In this document: positions 1-6,802 of the stretch, one piece after another
Layout of the letters: each line of letters begins with the position of its first letter
Numbering within the stretch: position 1 is the stretch's first letter
NCBI GenBank assembly: GCA_964524475.1
Contig: CAZGCO010000004.1
Coordinates: forward strand, 1-57,346
DNA: 57,346 bases
Direction: 5' to 3'
Origin: CAZYHU01 sp964524475
Lineage (GTDB): Bacteria > Patescibacteriota > Minisyncoccia > Phycocordibacterales > UBA1006
Program-made: the position numbers and the translations under genes
The notes under the pieces: generated by a model
What the model saw: the letters and a program-made list of their open reading frames with translations, nothing else
What the model was told of the DNA's origin: nothing
Database searches by the model: none

Positions 1-609
1 ACTCTCGTTTTCTTCGATACCTCCTTTGGTTAATGTCAAATAACCAAACACATCGTGCACCATAGCGAGATGTATCACCCCCTCTGCATCACGAGCAAAA
101 ACGACAGCAGCACCCTTAATATCTACCGGCATATCTGCCGGATCGATATCTTTGTTATTTTTTTTCTTGGTTACCTGATCCTTGCCTGGTTCACCAATTT
201 CACGATAGACTGTTCCTAATACTCCGTTGACGAATTTACCACTGGTTTCACCACCGAATACCTTAGATAATTCTATTGACTCATTAATAGCTACTTTTGG
301 TGGAACTTGTTCACGATCTCCGAACAATAATTCGTACAATCCAATACGTAATATATTTCTATCTACTAATGAAATTTTATCTACAGGCCACTGAGGAGCT
401 GCTTTTTCAATGATCTCATCAATCAAAATTCTTTTGTGAACAACACCTGTGATAAGTTCACGAATAAAATCAATACTGTCTACCCCCACAGCAAAATCCT
501 GAATGGTTTCATTCAGGATTTTTGTGATCTGTGTATCATCAAATCCACGCACATCCATAGCAAAGAGTGCTTGCAAAACAATTGAACGTGAGAGATGGCG
601 ATGAGACAT
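1..609 (-). CDS. nusB: NusB-Nudix fusion protein, C-terminus cut by the window edge
   Basis: The first 203 codons are in the window; the frame is open to base 1 and the ATG is at 607-609. Residues 1-137 are an all-helical NusB domain, with the family-like segments VDRNILRIGLYELL (82-95), VAINESIELSKVFG (106-119) and SGKFVNGVLG (123-132). NusB binds boxA RNA with S10 in rRNA antitermination. A lysine-rich linker (about 145-165) leads to a second domain: AAVVFARDAEGVIHLAMV (167-184), then LTKGGIEENES (193-203), which fits the start of a Nudix box (G-x5-E). The catalytic REUxEExGU part lies outside the window, so activity cannot be judged. bL32 lies just upstream on the same strand, 46 bases away. 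The NusB call is firm; the Nudix call is likely. Confidence 0.85.
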   Translation of the reverse strand, partial: MSHRHLSRSIVLQALFAMDVRGFDDTQITKILNETIQDFAVGVDSIDFIRELITGVVHKRILIDEIIEKAAPQWPVDKISLVDRNILRIGLYELLFGDREQVPPKVAINESIELSKVFGGETSGKFVNGVLGTVYREIGEPGKDQVTKKKNNKDIDPADMPVDIKGAAVVFARDAEGVIHLAMVHDVFGYLTLTKGGIEENES

Positions 610-655
610 ATACGTAAGAAAAAATGAAATTGATAAAGAAAATAACGTGGATAAA

Positions 656-850
656 TTAGGCAGTTACTGCAGTTTTTTTAGTCACATCGAACACCTTTCG
701 GCCTCGATACATACCTGTTTCCATACATACGCGATGACGGAGATGTGCAGTTCCTGTATTTTGATCTACTGTAAACTTTGGAGACTGTAGGGCATGATGA
801 CTACGTCGATTTGCAGTATGTGATCGTGTGTGTCGCATTCGGATTACCAT
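656..850 (-). CDS. rpmF: Large ribosomal subunit protein bL32
   Basis: A 64-residue basic protein. The segments MRHTRSHTANRRSHHAL and HRVCMETGMYRGRKVFDV match the bL32 pattern, but only one cysteine remains, so a zinc ribbon is not expected. Two ATGs are in frame, at 850 and 838; homologues usually begin at the second (MRHT). The -10 box TATACT at 859-864 lies 8 bases before the first ATG, as at other leaderless genes here, which argues for 850. The gene precedes the NusB-Nudix gene on the same strand and is separated from the Nudix gene at 944 by a terminator. Confidence 0.9.
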   Translation of the reverse strand: MVIRMRHTRSHTANRRSHHALQSPKFTVDQNTGTAHLRHRVCMETGMYRGRKVFDVTKKTAVTA

Positions 851-858
851 ATAAAACT

Positions 859-864
859 AGTATA
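859..864 (-). promoter_or_regulatory. -10 box of leaderless promoter for rpmF
   Basis: TATACT on the minus strand, 8 bases before the ATG at 850. The predicted transcription start is at or within a base or two of the start codon. No Shine-Dalgarno sequence is visible. Confidence 0.6.
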
Positions 865-888
865 CACAATATCAAAAAAAAGGCAAGA

Positions 889-920
889 AAAAAAGCCCTT
901 AAAATATTAAGGGTCTTTTT
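889..920 (-). terminator. Intrinsic terminator downstream of the Nudix gene
   Basis: An inverted repeat (AAGACCCTTAA pairing with TTAAGGGCTT, one mismatch) is followed by a run of T on the minus strand. It lies between the Nudix stop at 944 and rpmF. Confidence 0.8.
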
Positions 921-943
921 ATGATTTGTGAAGAATTATGACT

Positions 944-1540
944 TTAATAGCCATAACCCGGTAGTTGTTCGTGCATCCATCTGTGGTTATATTTTTTCCC
1001 AATATACTCACAAAATGCCTCAAAAGCATGCATATGCCTTTTATGGAGAATTTTTTTTGCCTCTTTTAAATCTACCCAAAGGAAGCCTTTGACTTCTCCC
1101 ATTTCGAGGTCTGAGGATTTTTTCATCATACCAGCCCATTTTTCAATAGAAAAGAAAAACTTATGATGATGGTTTTGGAAATCTGTTGTTTCATACCTGT
1201 TATCTTTATTCTCGGCATGAAAAACAGGTTCGTAATGGGTTGGAATGAGACCTGTTTCTTCTTTCATTTCCCTCATGAGAACCTCATATGGGTTCTCGCC
1301 CAATTCCGACGATCCACCTGGGAAGCGGATTTCTAATGGCCCTACTCCGTCCTCTTTGTATTCACAAAGTAATATTTCTACTTTTTTAGTATTTTCATCT
1401 ATTTGATAAAAAATACCAGAAGAAAATGATTTTGCTGCGCGGGTATGCGGTTTAAACCGATGAGTTCTGTTGAAAAAATTATCAACCGATATCATAAGAG
1501 AACTGAGTTGTTCTTCTGTTAAATTTGATGCTGTTTTCAC
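944..1540 (-). CDS. Nudix hydrolase
   Basis: 198 residues with a complete Nudix box at about residues 75-98: GSSELGE, seven residues, then REMKEETGL, fitting GX5EX7REUXEEXGU. These acidic residues bind Mg2+ for cleavage of nucleoside diphosphates linked to another moiety. The flanking beta strands (FYQIDENTKKVEILLCEY before, FLWVDLKEA after) fit the Nudix fold. The C-terminal 40 residues are basic and aromatic. The substrate cannot be inferred; Nudix proteins with this spacing include nucleotide-pool cleaners and ADP-sugar hydrolases. A -10-like TAATACT lies about 45 bases upstream, so this transcript probably has a short leader. It is a single-gene unit with its own terminator. Confidence 0.88.
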   Translation of the reverse strand: MKTASNLTEEQLSSLMISVDNFFNRTHRFKPHTRAAKSFSSGIFYQIDENTKKVEILLCEYKEDGVGPLEIRFPGGSSELGENPYEVLMREMKEETGLIPTHYEPVFHAENKDNRYETTDFQNHHHKFFFSIEKWAGMMKKSSDLEMGEVKGFLWVDLKEAKKILHKRHMHAFEAFCEYIGKKYNHRWMHEQLPGYGY

Positions 1541-1615
1541 TTTTTTGAATTTAATTGTTTAGGTGCAATTTTGCGACTTAGTATTATGGTAGCATAATAC
1601 ATATAAAATGTCAAG

Positions 1616-2344
1616 TTATTTCAAAGAATCTTTCCACAGGTTTATTTTCTTTGGGTCTCCAGACAATAATACCGCTGGGACTTTTATTTTCTTGTTATTC
1701 CACAGCAAAACCTCTGGTCGGGTATATACGTCATGACTCGACGTTCGGGATTCTTCACGACTGTCAAAATTCCCTAATACTCCTGGTATTTGGCGTGCCA
1801 TACAATCCATACACACCATAGCAGGTAGTTCCCCACCCGTAAGTACATAATCCCCGATAGATACGTCATGCATTTTGAAAACTTGTTTTATTCGTGCGTC
1901 AATACCTTCGTATCGTCCACAGACAAAAATCACATCGGTATATTTTTTTACCGTAGTCTGCGCATATGTTGTAGTAAATAATTCCCCACCTGGAGAGAAA
2001 AATATAATGTGTATTTTTGGTTTTATTGGTTTTTTACCTTGTGTTATTTTTTTCTTGTTCTCTTTTTCTATTCTCTTGAGAATATTTTTTTGCACATATT
2101 CAATAGTTTTCAATATCGGTTCAGCACGCAATATCATACCAGGACCACCACCAAAAGGACGACCATCGATATACGTCGTAATGTTCCCATCGGGCCATTT
2201 CTTTTTTAATTCACGTGGTGCATACGTGCGAGGATTATAAAAATTTATTTTTATTTTTTTCTCGCTTATGGCACGACCAATAATCGACTCGCTAATATAC
2301 GAATCGAACGATTCTGGGAATAATGTAACACAATGAAAATTCAT
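1616..2344 (-). CDS. trmD: tRNA (guanine-N1)-methyltransferase TrmD
   Basis: 242 residues from the ATG at 2344; an upstream in-frame extension to 2383 overlaps the neighbouring terminator and is rejected because TATACT lies 6 bases before the 2344 ATG. TrmD methylates G37 next to the anticodon of tRNAs reading CNN/GGN codons, using SAM in a trefoil-knot fold. Seen motifs: MNFHCVTLFPESF at the N-terminus, DGRPFGGGPGMILRAEPI, FVCGRYEGIDARI and SIGDYVLTGGELPAMV (SAM knot). A lysine-rich insertion (about residues 85-110) is extra relative to the short classical form. Neighbours khpA and rpsP match the rpsP-khpA-trmD order common in bacteria, although rimM is absent here. Confidence 0.96.
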   Translation of the reverse strand: MNFHCVTLFPESFDSYISESIIGRAISEKKIKINFYNPRTYAPRELKKKWPDGNITTYIDGRPFGGGPGMILRAEPILKTIEYVQKNILKRIEKENKKKITQGKKPIKPKIHIIFFSPGGELFTTTYAQTTVKKYTDVIFVCGRYEGIDARIKQVFKMHDVSIGDYVLTGGELPAMVCMDCMARQIPGVLGNFDSREESRTSSHDVYTRPEVLLWNNKKIKVPAVLLSGDPKKINLWKDSLK

Positions 2345-2350
2345 ATATTC

Positions 2351-2356
2351 AGTATA
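2351..2356 (-). promoter_or_regulatory. -10 box of leaderless promoter for trmD
   Basis: TATACT on the minus strand, exactly 6 bases before the ATG at 2344. The predicted transcription start coincides with the ATG, which decides the start choice. Confidence 0.65.
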
Positions 2357-2382
2357 CGGATTCATATAAAAATAGCAAAACA

Positions 2383-2411
2383 AAATCCCCCGGTCTCATG
2401 GAGGGATTTTA
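2383..2411 (-). terminator. Terminator downstream of khpA
   Basis: Minus-strand AAAATCCCTCC pairs with GGGGGATTTTG around a short loop. It lies 5 bases past the khpA stop and upstream of trmD. Confidence 0.75.
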
Positions 2412-2415
2412 TATA

Positions 2416-2727
2416 TTACATATCTGCTTTAAGATCTGCGAGAGCTGCATCCATATCAGCAGAAACCACACGCATACCAGGAGCTGGTTCGTTGATTTTC
2501 ATGTTTACACGAGCATTGTTTTTCATACCCACTACACGGAGCAAGGTACGAATAGCCTTGGCAGTTGCGCCTTTTTTACCGATGATTTTACCCATGTCTG
2601 CTGGATTGATGTCCACGGTCATGAGTACACCCATCTCGTCTACGGTTTTTACCACCTTGACATCTGATGGATTATCTACGAGGGCTTGTAATGTATTTTC
2701 AAGAAATACGAGAGCATTATCTGACAT
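2416..2727 (-). CDS. khpA: KH-domain RNA-binding protein (KhpA family)
   Basis: 103 residues, a single KH domain. The GxxG loop is in MGKIIGKKGATAKAIRTLLR (about residues 45-64), preceded by a beta strand with the VKVV and MTVDI segments and followed by a strand KNNARVNMKI. KhpA proteins bind RNA as homodimers or with KhpB and affect translation and envelope growth in Gram-positives. It lies between rpsP and trmD, the usual place for this gene. Terminators lie on both sides, so it may have its own promoter in 2728-2810. The C-terminal tail DMDAALADLKADM is acidic. Confidence 0.92.
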   Translation of the reverse strand: MSDNALVFLENTLQALVDNPSDVKVVKTVDEMGVLMTVDINPADMGKIIGKKGATAKAIRTLLRVVGMKNNARVNMKINEPAPGMRVVSADMDAALADLKADM

Positions 2728-2810
2728 AACAATATGTTCTGAATTAACTGATTAAAATGCAAATATTTTTATAAAAATATTTGATATGTGTATCATAAAA
2801 CAAACATAAC

Positions 2811-2841
2811 AAAAAGTCACCGTTGACTGGTGACTTTTTGT
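2811..2841 (-). terminator. Terminator downstream of rpsP
   Basis: A near-perfect inverted repeat, AAAAAGTCACC with GGTGACTTTTTG, 15 bases past the rpsP stop. The A and T runs on both sides make it potentially bidirectional. Confidence 0.85.
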
Positions 2842-2855
2842 TATTTGTACTGAAA

Positions 2856-3290
2856 TTATTCAGATTCTGTAGTTTCAGTTTCTGCAGCAGGTTCTTCAAC
2901 TGTTTCAGCTACTGCTTCAACAACTGGTTCATCTACTGTTTCTACTGGAACCTCTACTGCTGGAGTTTCCTCTACAACAGGAGCAACAACAGGTTCTGGA
3001 GCAACTTCTTTTACAGGGGCAACCTTTTTAGGAAGTTTATTTTTCTTTCGTCCTGTGACAAGATTTTGTTCTACCAAAAAGTTGTAAACCGTATCAGACA
3101 TCTGAACACCACTGGCGATCCAATGAGCAATACGATCAGCTGATAATTGTACATTTCCGAGTTTTGGATTATATGATCCTACAATCTCGATAAATTTACC
3201 TGATTTTGGGGCGTTACGACGGTCAGTAATTACCACACGAAAATGTGGTTCATTCTTTCGTCCTATTCGCAAGAGTCGCATCATTAACAT
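2856..3290 (-). CDS. rpsP: Small ribosomal subunit protein bS16 with long acidic tail
   Basis: 144 residues. Residues 1-80 are bS16: MLMMRLLRIGRKNEPHFRVV, APKSGKFIEIVGSYNP and ADRIAHWIASGVQMSDTV. bS16 is an assembly protein of the 30S body. Residues 81-88 are basic (GRKKNKLPKK region), and the last about 55 residues are an E/V/P/T/A tail with almost no positive charge, about doubling the usual length of 80-90. The tail is presumably disordered and solvent exposed. obgE lies 13 bases upstream on the same strand. bL19 in this window has a similar acidic tail. Confidence 0.96.
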   Translation of the reverse strand: MLMMRLLRIGRKNEPHFRVVITDRRNAPKSGKFIEIVGSYNPKLGNVQLSADRIAHWIASGVQMSDTVYNFLVEQNLVTGRKKNKLPKKVAPVKEVAPEPVVAPVVEETPAVEVPVETVDEPVVEAVAETVEEPAAETETTESE

Positions 3291-3302
3291 ATAGGGGATA
3301 TA

Positions 3303-4379
3303 CTATTCTAAAATGCTCTGATTGTCAAGCATTTCATAGGTTGATAATAGGTCATTGTTTTCCATTTTTTCAAGTTCTGCTAAACGGGCAATTTCTAATT
3401 GTTGTTTTTCAACAAGGATTTTTACTAGTCCATCTGATAGGTTTTTTATACTCGTGTCATCATACGCAGAAACCATATACATCATTTTGTCTCCAACGTG
3501 TTTTTTTAATGTTTTTACTGCATCTGCCAACTGTTCATCAGTCACCATATCTGTTTTATTTATCACGATGAGCTCATCTTTATTGGTCAATTCGTCACCA
3601 TATGACGAAAGTTCATGACGAATAATATCATAATCACGAACAATATCATCTGATTCCAGTGATATCACATGGACGAGCATACGTGTACGGGCAATATGTT
3701 TTAGGAATTTTATCCCAAGACCTTTGCCTTCACTCGCTCCTTCTATCAATCCTGGTAAGTCCGCAATAATAAATCCATGGAACGCTCCCAAGTGTGGATC
3801 AAGAGTCGTGAAATGATATGCAGCTACCTTGGACCGTGCATTTGTGAGACTGTTAAGTAATGTTGATTTTCCAGCACTAGGAAGTCCCACAAATCCAACA
3901 TCCGCAAATAACCGTAATTCAATATGAAAATCAGCACGCTCTCCTGGCTGTCCAGGAGTAGATTCTGTTGGTGTCGTATTGTGTGATGATTTGAAATGTT
4001 CATTACCGAGTCCTCCACGACCACCTTTCAGCAACAATACACGTTGACCGATATACGACAATTCGAATATTTCGTTCGTATTCAGATTTGAGATAATAGA
4101 TCCTACAGGAAATTTTAATTCCAGAATTTCTCCGTATTCTCCTTGCCATCCTTTGCTGGCTCCTGGAGCACCGTTATTCCCCTTGAATTTTTTACTATGA
4201 CGATAATAGTCCAAATATCCCACGTCGGAAATAGCGACGGCATATACGTCGCCTCCTGCTCCACCATTACCCCCACCGGGACCTGACATGGGTTTGAATT
4301 TTTCACGTCGCCAGCGAACTACTCCGTCACCACCATTTCCTGCGCGTACATGAATATCTATTTCATCGATAAATGCCAT
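3303..4379 (-). CDS. obgE: GTPase ObgE/CgtA
   Basis: 358 residues. Residues 1-158 are the glycine-rich Obg fold (GNGGDGVVRWRREKF, GPGGGNGGAGGDV, KGGRGGLGNEHF). The G domain follows: P-loop GLPSAGKST (165-173), switch II DLPG, NKTD for guanine specificity, and SAY for G5. Obg proteins act in 50S subunit maturation and stress signalling. The C-terminal part is short and acidic (LSTYEMLDNQSILE) rather than a full OCT domain. The promoter TATAAT is 6 bases before the ATG, and rpsP follows 13 bases after the stop, so the two are probably cotranscribed. Confidence 0.96.
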   Translation of the reverse strand: MAFIDEIDIHVRAGNGGDGVVRWRREKFKPMSGPGGGNGGAGGDVYAVAISDVGYLDYYRHSKKFKGNNGAPGASKGWQGEYGEILELKFPVGSIISNLNTNEIFELSYIGQRVLLLKGGRGGLGNEHFKSSHNTTPTESTPGQPGERADFHIELRLFADVGFVGLPSAGKSTLLNSLTNARSKVAAYHFTTLDPHLGAFHGFIIADLPGLIEGASEGKGLGIKFLKHIARTRMLVHVISLESDDIVRDYDIIRHELSSYGDELTNKDELIVINKTDMVTDEQLADAVKTLKKHVGDKMMYMVSAYDDTSIKNLSDGLVKILVEKQQLEIARLAELEKMENNDLLSTYEMLDNQSILE

Positions 4380-4385
4380 AAGATC

Positions 4386-4391
4386 ATTATA
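4386..4391 (-). promoter_or_regulatory. -10 box of leaderless promoter for obgE
   Basis: Consensus TATAAT on the minus strand, 6 bases before the ATG at 4379; there is no room for a ribosome-binding site. Confidence 0.7.
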
Positions 4392-4435
4392 GTATCATAC
4401 TTTTTGGAAATAATCAAGGACTATATGCAAAACTA

Positions 4436-4463
4436 TTGACATTTATCTTAAAAAATATATAAT
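4436..4463 (+). promoter_or_regulatory. Consensus sigma-70 promoter
   Basis: Perfect -35 TTGACA (4436-4441) and -10 TATAAT (4458-4463) with a 16-base spacer. The predicted start is near 4470, giving an 18-base leader to the ATG at 4488. This is among the strongest promoters in the window. Confidence 0.85.
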
Positions 4464-4487
4464 ATGTACAAATAAAAATAACCACCA

Positions 4488-4979
4488 ATGAAAATATTAG
4501 TAATCTTTTTAATAAGTATTTTACTCATCACTAAAACCAACGCCCAAGAAAATAAACATCAACTCTTTAAAAAAATTTTTTTACCCTTAGCAAAAAACAA
4601 GAAAATCATATGGAACGATACTGAAAAAAATACGTACCCTATCTACCTTGAAAAACCAGGCGATCATGTGAGAATTATCCTCGATGATAGTTCCGAGGTC
4701 CAGTATGACTTTTGGACAGAATCTTTCATTTTTCAAATAGGAAAAATAATGTACTCAATATCAAATAACAATAATGGTATTCTGAGAATAATGCCAATGG
4801 GTAATCCGATTGAAAAACAAATACTTATCGACTCGGTACTTGTCGATGTAATTGAATACGCAGAATTTAAAAAATATGAAGAAGGAACGGAGGAATATAT
4901 TAATGCCTCAAAGATTGTAAAAAATCATAAATTTTTTAAAAAATACAAAAAATTGATATTTTACAATGAATATCTATAA
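4488..4979 (+). CDS. Hypothetical secreted protein
   Basis: 163 residues, function not recognised. Residues 1-19 are a signal peptide (MKILVIFLISILLITKTNA, likely cleaved after A19). The mature part is lysine-rich, begins with an amphipathic segment (LFKKIFLPLAKNKK), and has beta-type segments (GDHVRIILDDSSEVQYDFW, QIGKIMYSISNNNNGILRIM). The C-terminal 45 residues are highly charged. There are no cysteines and no membrane anchor after the signal. It is an isolated plus-strand gene among minus-strand genes, with its own consensus promoter and a terminator shared with gatA. Its base composition is more AT-rich than its neighbours. It may be a lineage-specific secreted factor. Confidence 0.75.
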   Translation: MKILVIFLISILLITKTNAQENKHQLFKKIFLPLAKNKKIIWNDTEKNTYPIYLEKPGDHVRIILDDSSEVQYDFWTESFIFQIGKIMYSISNNNNGILRIMPMGNPIEKQILIDSVLVDVIEYAEFKKYEEGTEEYINASKIVKNHKFFKKYKKLIFYNEYL

Positions 4980-5000
4980 GTACACGTTTTCTTATTCATT

Positions 5001-5034
5001 AAAAAACCCCGAATCATACGTTCGAGGTTTTTTT
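5001..5034. terminator. Bidirectional terminator between the secreted protein gene and gatA
   Basis: AAAAAACCCCGAA pairs with TTCGAGGTTTTTTT (one mismatch) around a 7-base loop. The gatA stop codon is embedded in its right edge, and the plus-strand gene ends 22 bases before it. Confidence 0.85.
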
Positions 5035-6448
5035 ATACCAACTTTTCAAACTCTTTTCCAAATTGGAAGAGATGGTTTTCATGAAATGGACGAGCGATTG
5101 CCTGGATACCCATAGGAAGCCCCTGACTGTCCACACCTGACGGAATAGATATTCCTGGTACATGGGCAAGATTAGCACCAACAGTGAACATATCCGCCAT
5201 GTACATTGATAACGGATCAGACTTTTCTCCTGCACGGAACGCTGTTGTCGGTGTTGTCGGTGTAAGAATAATATCTACCCCATTATTAAACACAGTATCG
5301 TAATCACGGCGAATGAGTCCCCGAACTGCCTGTGCTTTGTTATAATATGCATCATAATATCCCGCAGATAATACATAAGTACCCAGCATTACACGACGAC
5401 GTGTTTCAGGACCAAAACCTTCTGCGCGAGAATTCATATACGTATCCAGTAAATTCTGTGCGCCAGCACGCATACCGAATCGTATACCATCAATACGTGA
5501 AAGATTGGACGACACCTCTGCGGGCATAATAATATAATACACCGCAAGACCCAGGTGCGCATGAGGTAGTTCAATATCACGGATCGTATACCCAGCATTT
5601 TTCAGCTTTTCTACACTTTCAGTAAAGTTCTGTTTTACTGAATCGTCAATACCTGGCATATCCAGAATATGCCATGGTACACCGATGGTTTTCGTATATG
5701 CTCCTGTAGTAGTAATTTCACCGACTGATTGTCCATCATGATTATCATATCCAGAAATAGTATTAAAAATAATTTCTGCGTCAGTAACATTTTTTGTGAA
5801 TGGGCCGATTTGATCCAATGATGAACCCATGGCAATAGCACCATATCGAGACACCGATCCATAGGTTGGATGTAGTCCCACGAGTCCACAAAATGCTGCA
5901 GGCTGACGAATAGATCCACCTGTATCTGTTCCCAGTGCAAATAATCCCCCATCCATAGCCACAGCAACTGCTGATCCACCTGATGACCCACCAGGAACCC
6001 GATCAGTATCCAAAGGGTGTTTTGTACGACCATACGATGAATTTTCTGTACTAGATCCCATAGCAAATTCATCCATGTTCGCGCGACCGATAACAACTGC
6101 TCCGGCATTTTTTAATTTTTCTACAACTGTTGCGTCGTAACTAGCAACATAGTTTTTCAAGATTTGTGAACCTGCTGATGAAATATGTCCCTGCACAAGA
6201 ATGTTGTCTTTGACGATATATGGAATACCTGTAAGGATGGTTGCAGTACCATTTACAAAAGCCTCGTCAGCGATTTTTGCAACTGCACGTGCATTATCAA
6301 AAACCTCAAGAAGCGCATTGAGTGATGGGTTTTTTTCTGCAATTATTGCGAGATAATTTTCTAATAATTCACTCGGTGTAAAATCACCAGCAAGCATTGC
6401 CTGGTGTGCAGTAGTGACGGTTAGATTATGTAAGTCTATTTGTTTCAT
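5033..6448 (-). CDS. gatA: Glutamyl-tRNA(Gln) amidotransferase subunit A
   Basis: 471 residues, usual length. It carries the amidase signature, with the Ser-cisSer-Lys triad read as K80 (GIPYIVKDN), S155 (PGGSSGGSA) and S179 (GTDTGGSI). GatA releases ammonia from glutamine, which GatB uses to convert Glu-tRNA(Gln), and often Asp-tRNA(Asn), to the amidated form. gatC lies immediately upstream with a 1-base gap, so the two are translated from one mRNA. gatB is not in the window, so the complex is encoded from at least two loci. Confidence 0.97.
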   Translation of the reverse strand: MKQIDLHNLTVTTAHQAMLAGDFTPSELLENYLAIIAEKNPSLNALLEVFDNARAVAKIADEAFVNGTATILTGIPYIVKDNILVQGHISSAGSQILKNYVASYDATVVEKLKNAGAVVIGRANMDEFAMGSSTENSSYGRTKHPLDTDRVPGGSSGGSAVAVAMDGGLFALGTDTGGSIRQPAAFCGLVGLHPTYGSVSRYGAIAMGSSLDQIGPFTKNVTDAEIIFNTISGYDNHDGQSVGEITTTGAYTKTIGVPWHILDMPGIDDSVKQNFTESVEKLKNAGYTIRDIELPHAHLGLAVYYIIMPAEVSSNLSRIDGIRFGMRAGAQNLLDTYMNSRAEGFGPETRRRVMLGTYVLSAGYYDAYYNKAQAVRGLIRRDYDTVFNNGVDIILTPTTPTTAFRAGEKSDPLSMYMADMFTVGANLAHVPGISIPSGVDSQGLPMGIQAIARPFHENHLFQFGKEFEKLV

Positions 6449-6449
6449 A

Positions 6450-6728
6450 TTATAATATCTTTGGTACTTTTAAGAATCCATCGACCTCTTCAGGGAGATT
6501 TTGCATGATAATATCATGTTCCCGTTGTGATGCTGATGTTGCAGTATCAAGTTTTGTATGGTTCGTTACCACACCTGTCCATGGCTGTGCATCGGTGATA
6601 TCTACAGCATTGAGCTGATCAATATAGGTGAGGATACTGTCAAAATCCTGTGCCATTTTTTGGGTTTCTTCTTCAGTAAGTTGAACCCGGGCAAGAATTG
6701 CGAGATTTTTTATGTCTTGTGTGTTCAT
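6450..6728 (-). CDS. gatC: Glutamyl-tRNA(Gln) amidotransferase subunit C
   Basis: 92 residues from the ATG at 6728; the in-frame extension to 6746 would cover the -10 box. Typical GatC features: MNTQDIKNLAILARVQLTEEE at the N-terminus, IDQLNAVDITDAQP in the middle and VDGFLKVPKIL at the end. GatC wraps around GatA and stabilises the GatCAB complex. It is the first gene of the gatC-gatA unit, with TATAAT 6 bases before its ATG. Confidence 0.95.
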   Translation of the reverse strand: MNTQDIKNLAILARVQLTEEETQKMAQDFDSILTYIDQLNAVDITDAQPWTGVVTNHTKLDTATSASQREHDIIMQNLPEEVDGFLKVPKIL

Positions 6729-6734
6729 AGGGGT

Positions 6735-6740
6735 ATTATA
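6735..6740 (-). promoter_or_regulatory. -10 box of leaderless promoter for gatC-gatA
   Basis: TATAAT on the minus strand, preceded by TG one base upstream (extended -10) and followed after 6 bases by the ATG at 6728. Confidence 0.7.
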
Positions 6741-6767
6741 ACACATTCTTCAACTTTTTGCATTAAA

Positions 6768-6795
6768 AAAACCACCTTAAAACAGGTGGTTTAAC
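6768..6795 (-). terminator. Terminator downstream of ligA
   Basis: Minus-strand AAACCACCT and AGGTGGTTTTTTT form a 9-bp stem with a T tail, 8 bases past the ligA stop. Confidence 0.85.
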
Positions 6796-6802
6796 CTTTT
6801 AA

